A stretch of 64,000 bases of DNA from Symbiodinium natans (lineage: Eukaryota > Sar > Dinophyceae > Suessiales > Symbiodiniaceae), in assembly GCA_905221605.1 (NCBI GenBank), contig CAJNDS010002839.1, positions 142,501 to 206,500 of the forward strand, written 5' to 3'. Below, one piece after another: positions 1 through 13,300 of the stretch. The notes under the pieces are model-generated. The model made no database searches. It was not told the DNA's origin and saw only the letters and a list, made by a program, of their open reading frames with translations. Made by a program: the position numbers and the translations under genes. Within the stretch, counting starts at the first letter, position 1. Each line of letters opens with the position of its first letter.

Positions 1-271
1 TTGCAATGAAGAGGCTTTAGAACCAGAAACTAGGGCGCGACGTGGGAGACTGAGGCTGGCCAGCAAAGCGAGCTTTACCAGGCGCAGCGAAAAGGCTCAG
101 TCCAAAGGCAGGGGCGAATGCCCAGACAGACGCTCAAGACAAAAGGAAGAAGTGAAGTGGAGACTGAGGCTGGCCAGCGAAACAAGTTCGATGAGGCGGG
201 AACAGCTCAGTCCGAGGCGCGCGGACGATGACCTGAGGAGTGCCCGGAGAATGGGGGGACAAAAGCAAAAA

Positions 272-675
<404 letters not shown>

Positions 676-2205
676 GCATAGGGGGGGATAGGGACCCGAA
701 AGGAGCGCCACCAGCTACGCACGCCGGCGTCCAGGTGCACACTCGCCTTCCGGGAGCAAGGCACTGTCACCCCACGGGGCAGCAAGCAGGAAGGGAGGAG
801 GTGCTCTTCGGCAGCAGGGAGAAGCTGCCTTAGTGCCGCCTCCGGGGTCCTCCCCCCTTCAAGTGGCTGCGAGCTGCAGAAGGGGCCCGTGGGCCCGGAG
901 GCTGACAAGACATCATCAGCGTGACAATGACAACGACCCCTTGAAGTTTGACTGCTCCTTCTCGAGTCCATGCTCATTATGCAAGTCAAGAAAATCAGAA
1001 GAAAGCCAGAGGCCTGCATCCCAGTCCACCCCACTGGCGCCATCATCAACGACTCGCGCCTCTCAGAGAGCATTCTGAGGATCCGCAAAGTCCGGTGCGC
1101 AGAGAGCGCTTTACAAAATCAGGAAGCGGCCCGGAGATGCCCTGAGGCTGGGACTTCCGCTGCTGCAGCCGCCGCATTGAGGAGGCCACCGCTCTTCGGA
1201 TCAATAGCAATGCAGTCGCCTCCGGTGCGTCTCTATGCGTCTCCGAGGGAGGCAGGGGGAGGGAAGGGAAGGGAGGGGGAGGCACCTCTGGCCGATGTTG
1301 CATCAGAGGCGGTGCTTGGTGTAGTGCCGCAGCCTTGACACAGAAAAGGTTCGGACTGAGACTTGTACAGCAGTGCGGCTCGCAAGCGCCTCCTAACACG
1401 AGCTTGGCTGCCACTGCTGCTACCACTGGAGCTTTCGCAACCTGGCTGAAGAGCACAAGGCCACAAGGTCACAACAAGGCGCCTGTCGCATGATGTCCTT
1501 GCGACTTGCGTGGGTGCAAGGCACCTTGCGAAGCGCTTCTGCCACGCAGCACTCCAGCTCTGACACGGTGTCGTGGTCTTCGGCCTAAGAAGCACGCCAA
1601 GAAAAAGCCAGCACTCAAAGCAGGCAGACAATCTTCTACAACAAAGAAACCGTGCTTCGCACCTGCAAGACAATGCCATCGGTATGCCAGGCCTTCGGGA
1701 CAATGCAATGCTGTGCACTACTTTGGTGGCTTCTTTCGGACACTTCTCCAGATCCGCGTTTCGCAAAGAGCCTCAAGCAGACCCTCGAGCAGCTGGAGCA
1801 CGCGCCCGCCGGGCACCAGTCCTTTGGCCTTGGTACTGTGCAGACTGAGATTCCAAACCAAGGAACTTCAGATGTGCTGTCACTTGTTTACGTTCCGTCT
1901 CTTGTCGTTGTTGAAATTTTGCACATGACAGCTCGTGCTTTGAGGACCGGACCGTTACAAGCTGGTCGATGCTGCTTTCGACTAACCTCAGGGAAACCAA
2001 ACGAACTACCAATATGACGAACTTCAGACCGAAATGGCACAAACTTCGGACTTGTAGATGCGGTTTCGATGTGGGCGCCCTGCGCCTTTGCGCGCAGCGT
2101 GTCACCCGCTAAAGCAAAGTCCTGCGACGGCAACTTGCTTTCCAGTGCTGAGATGTGGTCATAGCCGCTCTAGCCTATGATGATCAGGCTATACAGGTCT
2201 TCAAC
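676..2205. other. No gene recognised
   Basis: Frames are broken and low in informative motifs. A plus-strand stretch at about 1735-1890 and several minus-strand stretches look weakly protein-like, but I recognise no domain and could not build a spliced product. Confidence 0.5.
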
Positions 2206-2265
2206 ATGTGATATATATATATATATACATACACATATATATATATATGTATATATATATATAGA
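2206..2265. repeat. AT/TATATA microsatellite
   Basis: Alternating AT dinucleotides with a few CA interruptions. Confidence 0.95.
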
Positions 2266-2395
2266 GGCCTAACCAAGGAGAATAGAAGAAGTTGAGTTGG
2301 CGTGGACATGAGTGACGTGAGGAGCTTGACTCCTTGGCTCGTCTGTGCAACTCCAGGGCCAGGTCAATCACCATGAGGCCCTGAAGGTATAGATC

Positions 2396-2460
2396 TTAGG
2401 GTTTAGGGTTTAGAGTTTAGAGTTGAGGGTTTAGGGTTTAAGGGTTTAGGGTTTAGGGAT
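2396..2460 (+). repeat. Degenerate TTTAGGG telomere-like tract
   Basis: About eight heptamer-like units of TTTAGGG with substitutions (TTTAGAG, TTGAGGG) and one extra base. TTTAGGG is the telomere unit of dinoflagellates and plants. The position well inside the window makes this an interstitial tract, unless a scaffold join lies here. Confidence 0.85.
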
Positions 2461-5400
2461 GAAGGTGACTTCCACAGCGCAAATGCGAGATGTGGCACAC
2501 ATGGAGGCGACGGTGCCTGCGTGGTTCGTTCCTCCTTCCGTGGCGGAGGGGCCTGGACAAATAAATCGATTTAAAAAATCATATACATATTCAATCATAT
2601 TCATATATGATGGCATCCTTGCAGGTGCACCACATGCTTCTTCAAAGACACACGCGCGTGTGAAGCAGGTAAGCAAACGGCAAATTCTCAACCGCACTCA
2701 TTCCAGTTTGTTGAAGGCCGAGATTGCACAAGTCCTATGGGCCTCCCTACAAGTGCTGAGTGGTGCTTGCTGATGCCCAGCACCTGAGCTGCTTCGGCAC
2801 AGGTCATCTTCGTCGCATCCTGCACCAGATCAGTTGATTAGCACATCTGCAAACAGCCCTAGGCAGCCATCGGCCATGGGCCATCTTAGGTCCTTAGGCT
2901 GTGTCGAGTTTCATAGCAAGCTATCAGGGAAGTCGCACTCTGTGGCGTCGAGGGCATCCGAACAGAGCGTGCGCCTCATCCCCATGTTGCTCCCCCGGCT
3001 GCGCCGGGTGCAAGTTCACAACCTGAGATTTGCTAGGCATCCTTTACAGTTGCCCCGGGCATTCCATTATTCCATTCCCACCTCAACCTGCCATAGACCT
3101 TAGAGAGCCCCAAGCCCTCTTCTCAGGATCCCGCCACTGCCCGGCCTGGAGTGGATAGACCCTTTGAAGAAATCATCTGTGAGCCAGAGCGCAAGGAGCA
3201 AGACCTTCCTTTGAAGCAAGCTCTACGAATATGGTGGTCTCTCACATGTGGGCTTCACTTCGGCAGAAAGGGCAGTTGGCCTTTCACTGCTTGGCCAGAT
3301 GTCCACACTTTGGGATTCCGGCAAAGCAAGCAAGAAGCATTAGCTAGGGACTAACATACAGCGGCACAACATGCCAGACGACTTCGCAGCTTTGTGCTCA
3401 GAGCTCGTCGTTGCTCACTCCACCTGTCGTTTCAGCTGTGGCAACTTAGCGACGCTTAGTGGCTTAGTGCTTGCAATGCCGACAGGAGGCCTCTCGATTG
3501 TTCACGCTACGTCGCCACTACGTTCCCTCGAATCCCTGGCCACACAGCAATGGGTAAGTCATGGCCTCACTTGCGCCTCCACTAGGCTGATGCTCGTGCC
3601 ACTTTCGGATTTGTGCCTTCCGGCCTCGACAATGCGCCTCCGGCGTTCATCGTCCTCCGTCATCCTGGCACGCCAGCATCACTGAGGCTAAAGTAACGGC
3701 CCGGGAAAGGTGTTGGCGCCGGAAACCGAGCCGCTGTGGCCAGGAGAAGTCCCAGCCATGATGGGCACAAAGGGCCTCGGCCACAACAAACAACACGTTC
3801 CTAAGAACACGGTTCCTCTGTTCACGACTCTTTGTTGTGCAGCCAATGCGCTCGAAGCCTTACTTCATCCCAGCTGTCCCTCTCCACAGACACCTCCACA
3901 ACATGGGGTCGACGCCAAGACCGGATGTCTCTCAGCACCCTCTGCAGCGTCGTAGAGTCGCAGAAACATAATCAGTTCCAGCATGTTCCGGCAATTCGCT
4001 TCGTGGTGTCTCTGTCTCTGCGGTGTGATGGACCTGCCTAAGCCCTGCGGCACGAATAGCCTCGATCAGAGTCTTTGAGGCCTTTCAGACTTGAAGCTAC
4101 CACAGGCCCAGCTTTAAACCAGTCATCCCCGGACGGCACAGACGTTGTCCCCTCCGGACTTCCATGAAGAAGGTGACGATGCTAGCGGCTAACCGCCCGC
4201 AAGCATGAACCGCGAGGGATGTGCAAAGCTGGGTCCTCCATCAGCGACTGAAAAGCCAGAATCCCAAAGCTGATTTCATTCGACCAAAAAGAAAAGAGCA
4301 CATGCGTTTATTCGATCGGGCTTCTGTTGCTGCCGTATGATTTGATAGCGTCTTGAAGGACTTTCGTGCCGGGCCGCAACTCCTGCAATGGAGGGACTGA
4401 AATCTACCACGATAGGTTGGTTGTGCCTCTTCGCCCTTCAGCCCATAGAATCCATCACAGGCGCCTTCCCATCCTGTTGGAGAAATGAGGGAACCGACGA
4501 CAGGAGACCACAGCATCACGGAGCGCAGAGTTCCCCGCCCTCCGCCAGTTTCCGCAGCTGTGCCGGTGTGGCCGGCGAAGCGCCTTCAGCGCCTTCTCAG
4601 GCCACAGCGCACGACGACATGCCACGCCGCATCATGTCAGTTCCCTCCAGAAGAACACGCGATCTAATCGCTCGCCAGGCCTGTGGGAACTGCTACAACG
4701 AGCAGGCGCTGATCATCAGAGTTGCCTCAGCAAAGCTTTGCTGATCTACGTTGTCCCAACGGAGCCAAGCACGCACCAACTTTTGAAGTGCTCGTTGCAA
4801 TACACTCGAACACTCTAACGTCCAACCCGGCCTGCGCTGCTGTCAAACCTCCGTCACAACTGGAGCTCATACTGCCAAACATCTGACTTAAAATGTGCAA
4901 CGATGCGCGGCGCGCTTCCTCGAACCACGCATGGAATGCCCATGCCTACTGCAAATCTTGGTGCAACATGCAGACATGAGAAGAACTGATGCACCTGATG
5001 GCCACGGCGTCTGCACCAGGCAGCCAATACGGTTCTGTCCACTCATGACCTTCCTGCAAGCACGTCCGACAATCAGCCAACGGGCGAGAATAGCATTCCC
5101 TGTCGCTGGAGCACTATACACTTCTTCAGGCATCACATGTGTCCTCTTCCAAAGCCCAAACTTTCCCCCCCAAACCGGAAAACCGTGTTTTTGCATCACC
5201 ATGGCATGCACATGGTGTCACATGGCCTTCTGCTCCCATTCCTCATCTTTCGAAGTGAGGGTGAAGGCCAGCATGCGCTCAGAATCTCCGTTCAGAAGCA
5301 GCTCAGCCGAAACCTCGCTGGCCTCACTGCGACAAAATGTCCCTCCACAGCGCTCTTTGAAGAGTCGAACTTTTGCCAGCGGCCTTGCCGGGAGGCTTGA

Positions 5401-7411
5401 GAGATGCCTGGGACCCGGGATGCGAGGAAGTTGTTTTGTCTTGTGCTGCAATCAGATGCAGGGTGACGAAGCTTTCTGAAATTCGTATCGTCTGCTGCCC
5501 ACGACGAACCCACTGCCCACGGCGAACCACTGTATGAACTCTATGACTCCATGACCGTATTCGCCGAAAAAAGTTCCCGGCATGCTACTGTGGCCCCCAC
5601 CGGCAGCAGCTGCGCGCTCTTTTCAAGATCCAGCTGCCAGCCAGCCTGAAGCGCAGTCACTTGCACGGCATCGCAAAGCATCGCATGCCATCAGGTGCCA
5701 TCGCATGACGCAACCTCTCGGAATCCTAAGGCCGAGAAGCCCGAACTCCTGCGACATGTGCAGGGCTGCTGCGTGGCAGTCCGCGTCCAGTCAGCGTGCC
5801 ATCTGCCAGGGATCACATGTAACCCCTTTCCCCAAAGGGAGCCCGCCCCCATCTGCCCTCGGGTCTCTTGCGATGCACCGAAAAGCGAAGCCTTCTGCCA
5901 TCTTTCCAAGCTGCTGCCTTGCATGATGCCCCACATGTGTGAGGATCCGGAGACCGGACAGCCAGGCATTTGATCATGGGCACCGTGGGCCTGGGGCTGC
6001 CGGTGAAGCGAACTAAGGCCTCCGGCAGCAGCTCCGCCCGCAGGGCACTGCAGAAGACCAGGCCTCACGGACTCACAGACTCACAGCTGCTCTCTTTTTG
6101 TCCGTGCAAGACTTCAAGAAACCATCTCCCAAATCCACATTTCAAAACCGCAGACTTGTTTCCTTTGTTTTTCCCCCGTGTACCTTCCCTCACTCCTTCA
6201 CAGCTGAACCGCTCACGCGCGTATTAGTGCAGTCTGATCACTGGGGCGGAATGACAAAAGCTGTGGCGACAGCTGCGTGCACTCAGCAACCACAGGTATC
6301 ACATGCTCGCCCACTGCGTCCTTCTTAGCCTACAGCCTGTCGTGCCGAGTCTATGCTGGTTCTGAGAGTCGGGCTTAAGCCTGGTCTTGCCAGCCAGCCG
6401 CAGATGCGGGCATACAAGGTATGGATCTGCCTGGTGCAGAGACGCTTGTACAGAAAGAGGAATGTTCAAAGCTGAAGCATCACGCAGCGCTTTGCTTTTT
6501 CGCTCGGCAATTCTGTCTGAACGACACTGATCGATGCAGATGTGTTGAAGCAAACAGCTGTTCCGGAACACGACAGCTTTCCTGCACACGCTTCAGAAGG
6601 GGTGGAAGGCTAAGGGTTTAGGCTGTGGGTCCAAGGCTTCGGAGCTCAAGGTTGAAAGCTTCGAGATTTCAGGCACCATTCTGAGGGATTAAAAAAGGCG
6701 AATTACTAGGCTTCTTATGCATCTTCGCTTCGGGCTCAGGTCTCTTGGGAGGTCTCTCAGAGCGGCTAGTCTGGGCCCTGAGACGTAGAAGCTCAGGTGG
6801 CTGAGCCCATCTTGCATAGGCACCCGTTCCAAGGGAATATTGTTTCGTGATGGTCTTGGGTCCAAAGTAGTCGCATCGAGCAAATCCTGAAGCCATTGGC
6901 TTCGGCTGCTGGGTGCAAAACTGAACTTCGATTCTCCACTCTTGTTTCAGGAAGCAACTCGACTAGCCCTTGAGTGGAGCCGGAGAAGCATGCTCCACTC
7001 ATCCGCCTCCCAGACTTGGCTAGCCTCGCAATAGCGGCCCAGCCGGTCGCCTTCTCTGCCAGGAAGAAGAATGAACCCTTTAAGAATGAACGGTCCCTGC
7101 TCGCTGGTGCAGCAGGCAAGCCACTTATCTGATCTCTCACCGTCCGGCGCCAGCTTTTGCCCTTGCGCAGGCCTAATATGGCTAAATCGTCTTCGGCAGT
7201 CTTCCGATCCGAGGCGCTTTTCTACAGGTCCTGCTCCTTTGCCTCTTGTACGGCTTCGCCCGCGTCCCGGAACAGCGGCGAAGGCATGGCTTTCTCCCAG
7301 TCGGGCTCCAGTTGCTCGCTATCGCTAGCTTAAACTGTCTTCACTTGTCTTCAAGACTATTTCAAGTCCCCTGCATTCCCGAATGAACGCACTGCCCGGA
7401 CCGCTTTTTTA
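2461..7411. other. Gene-poor stretch with only weak exon candidates
   Basis: No domain is recognisable. The most protein-like pieces are on the minus strand: about 5451-5220 (contains SERMLAFTLTSKDEEWEQ), 5211-4890 (contains WGGKFGLWKRTHVMPEEV) and about 7040-6960 (contains ASQVWEADEWSMLLR). They could be exons of one or more unassigned genes but have no confirmed splice partners. A weak TTTAGGG-like patch is at 6608-6660. Confidence 0.4.
4890..5451 (-). CDS. Candidate exon pair, function unknown
   Basis: Two minus-strand open segments abut in different frames near 5218: an upstream acidic segment ending in DEEWEQKA and a downstream one rich in W, G and basic residues. Composition resembles translated protein more than random sequence. 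I recognise no family, start codon or clear splice pair, so this may be chance. Confidence 0.2.
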
Positions 7412-7803
7412 TCACAGACTGTTGTTAGAGATCAGTGCGGCCCCTCGCCTGTAAGCATCCTCCAAGTTCTCGGGGAAGTCAGGTCCATTCTTGATTGCCT
7501 GCATCAAAAAGAAGTCCATGCCAGAGGCCCACGAAATCTTCGCAGCGCGCTTGCCTGCATCGCCTCCGACTCTGAGCTGGGGCCGAAGAGCGTCGCATCG
7601 AGGTCCTCAGCCCATCTGACGTGTTTTGGGGCCCAGTCATCAAGTAGCAAGAGATACACCAGGTCACCAAGTGCATCTGGGCTCGGGACCAAGTACCAGC
7701 CTGGTTGGATCCCATGCTCCTGCCGAGATTTCGCAATGGCAAGCACCGCATTTGCACACTTCTTCCGTGCCCAAGTTCGCCCCCCAAGGTCCTCATCATT
7801 CAT
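7412..7803 (-). CDS. Small hypothetical protein, probable frame break
   Basis: An ATG at 7803 opens a convincing segment (MNDEDLGGRTWARKK..., then QPGWYLVPSPDALGDL and a hydrophobic LVYLLLLDDWAP patch) that stays open to 7504. A second frame, overlapping at about 7590-7510, carries an equally protein-like C-terminus (MDFFLMQAIKNGPDFPENLE) ending at a TGA at 7414-7412. One product needs a one-base shift or a splice in the overlap. I see no usable intron of normal size there, so it may be a frameshifted gene or a sequencing indel. A possible AG|G acceptor lies just before the ATG, so 7803 may not be the true start. Family not recognised. Confidence 0.5.
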
Positions 7804-8092
7804 GTTCCTACAGTAGTCCTACAGATAACTCCGAGATCCCCCCAGTGCCCCTGATAAAACCGAGTGCCCCCGAGTGTGCCCGCGTGCCTGGGCCGGGCCC
7901 GGTGCCTGAAATGCTTTCAGGAACATCGGCGCCAGGGGCGAGGACTTCGAGATGCCCAAGAGGAGCTCGTCACCGGCCTTTGCACAAGAATGACTCGACT
8001 GACTGCACCCGGAACCAAAGGCGCGCTAATTGAAACAAAGACCTCCTCCTCCAGACAGCTCTCCAAAAAACACACATTCAACGAGAGAGCTA

Positions 8093-8222
8093 TGAAAAAA
8101 GAAAGAAAGACAGAAAGACAGAAAGACAGAAAGACAGAAAGACAGAAAGACAGAAAGAAAGAAAGAGACCGTGAGAAAGAGAAAGAGAAAAAGAGAGAGA
8201 GAGAGAGAGAGAAAAAAAAAAC
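8093..8222. repeat. Purine-rich microsatellite (GAAAGACA)n/(GA)n
   Basis: GAAA and GACA tetramers alternate for about 75 bases, then grade into GAGA and a poly-A run. The plus strand is almost purely purine. Confidence 0.95.
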
Positions 8223-8408
8223 ACACACACACAGAATCTCTTTCATACCAGAAAAAAAGAGAGAGCGAAAGCCACCTTCTCCTTCTTGCCGTACGTCACC
8301 ACGACTTGGCGAGGGCCCGAGGTCTCCTCCTCTATCCACCGCGTACGGGTGACTCATGCTGTGCTGCGAAGCAACTTGAGCAACTTGAGCTCTCTCTCCC
8401 TACTCCGT

Positions 8409-8471
8409 TGGGTTTAGGGTTTAGGGTTTAGGGTTTAGGGTTTAGGGTTTAGGGTTTAGGATTTAGGGTTT
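8409..8471 (+). repeat. TTTAGGG telomere-type tandem repeat
   Basis: About nine consecutive heptamers, nearly all perfect (GGGTTTA), with one TTTAGGA variant near the end. This is the cleanest telomere-type tract in the window. Confidence 0.97.
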
Positions 8472-10385
8472 ATTAAGAGTGTTAGGGGCACAACGCCAGC
8501 AGAACCGGGTCCTTGGCTTCCGGGCTTTCCGCTTCAGCACCTTTGCGCACGTTCGCGCAGGTCAGTTGGCCGCAAGCAATCCCTCTCCTGCCGCCGCGAT
8601 GCTGCACCACACGTAGCTTTTGGAGTTGGTCCGCCGGTGAAACACCACCTCCTGCAACGAAAAATGCCTAACACGGTCTCTAACTTGAGGAGCCAGCGGC
8701 ATAGTCAGTCATCTCAAAGCATCGTGCTATCTGGGACGTGAAGATAAGAGACTGCTCTGTGGTTGGGACCCTAACAAAGGAAAAGAACCACGAGCTACAG
8801 CGTCCGAACCGAAGCCGCACGTGGGCGGGTGGTGACAGGGCGCAGAGAGGAGAGGGAGCGGACCATGACAGCGTGTGCCAAGCTTGCCTCGCCGCCGGCG
8901 GCTCCAGAGAGAGTCAGGCCATCTTCAGACAATGTTAGAGTCATCTCCTCAACATCGCAAATCACTGGCGCGTGATTTTAAGTCAAAACGGTTTGCCAGA
9001 AGCGTGTGAAAGTAGTGCAGGTCCTCCAGGTCATCTGTGAATGTGCCTGTCGAATCCTCTCGACCACGCGATGTCTTTTCTTGCTAAGGGTTCTTGTGGT
9101 TATTGCATGGGTTCTTCTGAAACTGCCGCACAGCATGCGAAGCAGAGAGCAACGGATGACGTATGGAAACGGGTGGAAAGAGAAGCAGTTGCAGTCTCCT
9201 CCGCATCTGCAGTTCCGGTCAGGGTGCGTGACACAGCCTTGCAATTGCGGCGCAAGTGAAAAGATTGGCGAGCTGGCATCAAGACACATGCACCTGCGAC
9301 TGTACTAACTCGGCCAGGGGACATCGTACGAGCCCTTGAAGTGCTTGCGAAGCGATTGCGTTCCACTTCCTTGGATTTTTACCACCACATGTGTTGCCAT
9401 CAATTTGTACTTAGTGTTGACATTACATTGCTTTGTGACACTGTCGAATGTTCAACGCCTTGGAGATTTAATCATTTTCTTGCGGTTTGGTTCTAGGGCA
9501 CTCCAGTTCAAAAACTCTCCATAAAGCGGTTGCCTCCATGTCAAGCTGCTTGCTCCACTGGTTGATCGACTAATGCGATGTGAGCGGTCTAAGACAAGCC
9601 CTCCCCGCGGAGGTGCATACATGTGCATACATTCTAGCATGCGGTGTGTAACAGACATTTTGGCCGTGAAGCTGGAGAGCCAGATGTCTGCAAGCACCAC
9701 ACCGTCCGAGGAGTGGATCTCCAGAAGGCAGCGGCTGCCAAGACATCTGCTACACCACCTCCACAGAGCGGGGAGCTCTCACACTGCCAAAGCCCCCCAC
9801 AACGCTGCTGCTTCTGGCGTAAAGCACACTTACTCTCATCGCTTCTGCCTCCCTAGGAGGTTCTGCGGCTCTGCAACCTGTGCACACAACAGGGCTGGAT
9901 GGTTCACAGATGTGCACAACCATTTGAGAGCACAAGGATGAGGTTGCCCCTTGCGAGTTGGGTTTGACATGAGCGGCTGATAGAAAGGCTTCCGCCTGCT
10001 CTTGTGTGGCTGCATTTAAGTTGCATTGCATGCTCAGCAGGCACAAAGGAACTACAAGGAAAGATTGCATCCGGGCCGTGCTTACAAACCCGAAACCCAA
10101 TGTTGTTCTTGATACACTGCCACTCCCATCCCTATATTGACCTATCCTATAGAACAGTTGAAGGTACCCGAACTCACACGCTGAACAACCTTGAAGACGT
10201 CCTTGTCCAGACGGCGCAGGCCGTGCTTTTCGGGCGGGCAGACTGCTTCGTAGCGCAAGGTCAGACCGATATGCGGAGCATCTCCGCGCTGTACACAAAG
10301 CAATCTCGTGGTGAGTGTCGTGTTGCTGAGGTGTCCCAGGGCTTCTGTATCCTAGGGGCCTCTAAGACCGCCCTAGAGCTGAGCT
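8472..10385. other. Intergenic, nothing recognised
   Basis: No domain or splice-consistent exon chain was found on either strand. This is the 3' flank of the VIT-vWA gene on the minus strand. Confidence 0.5.
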
Positions 10386-13300
10386 CTAGCTGACGGTGAA
10401 GGTAGCCACCTCCAGCACCCCACTAAAGCCCGCAGGCAATGTGAAGACTTCCATCACCTTCTCTTGAGGCACCCCGGCATTGATCTGTTGGATGATCACG
10501 GTACCTCTCGAAGCACCCATGGCCCCAGTGCTGAAGTACTTCACGCCAACCTTATAGGTTCCCTTCCTCCTGCCCGCAACTATTACTTCAGGACCAAGGC
10601 CTTGTGTCTGATCACTGTAAAGTTGTAGACCCCAAGAGGTCCGCTTGTTGCCGTAGTAGCACTCTCCTCCTTCAGGGTCGATAACATGCAGGTCCACATC
10701 GTTGGCATCTGTCAGCCAGGAGAGAGTAATGCGTAATCCAATGTCAGCACCTCTCTGGGAGTCCACGGATTTCAGGACACCGCCGGAGAACTCCTGGAAA
10801 AGAGGCTTCGTCTTCTCGGAGGCCTCGAGAGAACGCAGGAAGAGCGCGGCCTCTTCGAGGAGCACGCGCTGGACGTCCCCGTAGCGTCCATGGAAGCTGG
10901 CCTCCAGGCCTCTCGCATAGGTGCTGGCCGCGAGCGCGTAGTCCTCCTCCTCCCACGCCGCCATGGCCAGGGCCCGGTAAGTGTTCACGTTGTCGCTGCG
11001 CTCCTCCAGCGAGCGCTGGGCGAAGCGCCGCGCATAGGCCGCGGCCGTCGGGGAGTTCAGGGTGAGCGCCAGCCAAGAGGCCCTCAGGAGCTGCTCTGAA
11101 TCTCTTGGCCGAACTTCTGCGATGGATGTGGCCGCTCGCAAGGCGAGAGAAGCTTGACCCAGATGCATCCCTGCCTTGCTCATGTACTCGAAAGCTAAGC
11201 CATTCGTCGGGTCCCAGGTAATCCATCCTGCGCAGTAATCACGCAATTCCTGCGCACGGCGCTTTGTCCACAGAGCTCCTGCATAACTTGATGCGGTCTC
11301 GCGATTCCTGTCAGTTGGGGGTCCAGCTGCGTGTTTAGCCAAGAGCTTATCTGCCTCTGCAACCGGGCTGGACCATTCTGCTTGACTGGGCAAGAAGTTC
11401 AAGAAGAGCAGGGGAAGGATCAGCAGAAGGTAGAGACGGGCGCTGCTCTGCCTCGCAGCATCACCACTGGCGGCGGACTCCTGCAGCATTGCCCCTTCGT
11501 CGTCAGCTGAGAAGACATCTTCGGTTTCGGACTCCTGGGCACATCTACCAGCATTCTCATCTGCTTGGCACGCAGTGTCGTTCGTGAACGTGCCATTCGT
11601 GCCGTTTGAAGCCGGTGGGCTTGGCAAGTTGGCAGGAGAGAGTGGGAGCGGCAGGGGTGACAGTGTCATATCGGATCGGGGCAGCAGCTGCACCCCCGAG
11701 GAGGTCACCACCAAGATGGGAGATAGCCGATCTTGGGGTATCCCAAAACGAACGTAGTCCGCGTCAGTTTCCAGGACGAGCAAGGCGGTATGTGGAGTCA
11801 TTACACGGCTTGATTCCGAGAGCTGCACGATCTGAAACTCGATCTCCGAAGCAGCAAGAGCGCTCTCTGCAAGCTGACGCTGCGATTCCAAGAGATCCAG
11901 CCGGGCCTTCGTGGCCTCGCGAGAGAGGAGTGAGCCAAAGGAAGCGGCAGATGCCTGAATCGCAGCAGCCGAAAGATTCCTGCCAGCAATCTGGAGTTCG
12001 GGTGCTTTCACTTGCAGACCTGTCTGCCCACCGCTGAACACAATGACTTCATCTCCAAGCTGCAAGTCAGAGAAGACTTCAGGCCAAACCCAACCACTTG
12101 CAGCAGCGGTACTGGCCCTCCTTCCGAGTGGTTCGGTGAGGTCACGCCACGCTTTGGCAACGACAGCATCGACTTCCTTCGATGTCAGAGGAATCTGGAC
12201 AGCTCGCCCGCCTCCCGCAGATGCGACTGCGCGTCCGACAGAGCTGTCATACTTTGACCCAATAACGCCAAGTGAGACCACGCGCTGCTCAGAGGCCTCG
12301 AGGAGCTGGGCGAGCCTTAGGTTCTGAAAGGCTGCGCGATACCTTTAGACACTCAAAAAAAAAAGAACTTGACGGCCCAGGCAATCGGAGTCTCCCAGCA
12401 AAAGGCTACCGAGGGTTGCAAAAGGATGCCCGCCACCCCTGTCGGATCCGGGCCGATCCGGCGGATGACCTCCAGGGATCAATGCAATCCAAGCTTCTTC
12501 GCCGACGATCTCTCCTTGGCTGTCGCAATGAAGTCACTGAGAATCAGCACACCCACAGTCTCCGCAGGCTGCGGGTTCACGTTCGTCTGCACGTGTTGAA
12601 GCAGCAACTCCATGTCCGTGGCTCCCAGCGGATAACGTGCTTCCAGCGCAGCACGGACTGTGCTTCCAAGCTGACTGTCCTTGGGCCCCATGGGCCTGAT
12701 CTCGGCCACCTCGATGTCGAACGCAAAAACCCTGACATCCGCCGAGGGCATGGCATCCAAGAGAGAAGCTATTAGAGGAGTCCGCACAACGAATGAATCT
12801 GCAGTAGAGGCCGATGTGTCGATATAGACCACCCAGCTGGAGGGTGTGAATGGTACACGAGTTGTCACAGCCACATCCTCCCCAACAACATAGGAGGTCA
12901 CAAGATGCCCACCATCCACGGAAAATGAGCTGCTGGCAACGTTTGGATCCCAAACCTCGAGCAGAGCATCAGTGAGAGGCACCACAGGGCCCATCTCCTC
13001 CGCAAAGCGAAGGAGGCCGCCATCGGTGACGCCGCTCACTTGGCCCACTTCGGGTAGGGTGCAGTTGGCGCTGTAGCCAGCGTCGCCCAGCGCCTGCGTG
13101 ACAGCCATAAAGGTGAGGTTCTGTATCTCTGGCAGGCCGGCCATGGGAATCTGCAGCACACGATACATCTTTCTGGCGGGAACTGTGAGGGTGTAGGAGA
13201 GTATGAGGCGCACCACGGCACGGGGCTCGATGGGGAACACCCTGGCTGTGAAGATGTTGCCCTGAGACACAGGCGCAGTGAAAATTGACCGTTGGGGGAA

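Noticed and set aside
8026-8357. Lys/Arg/Glu-rich and Ser/Leu/Phe-rich frames
   Set aside because: Low-complexity readings of the GAAA/GACA repeat.
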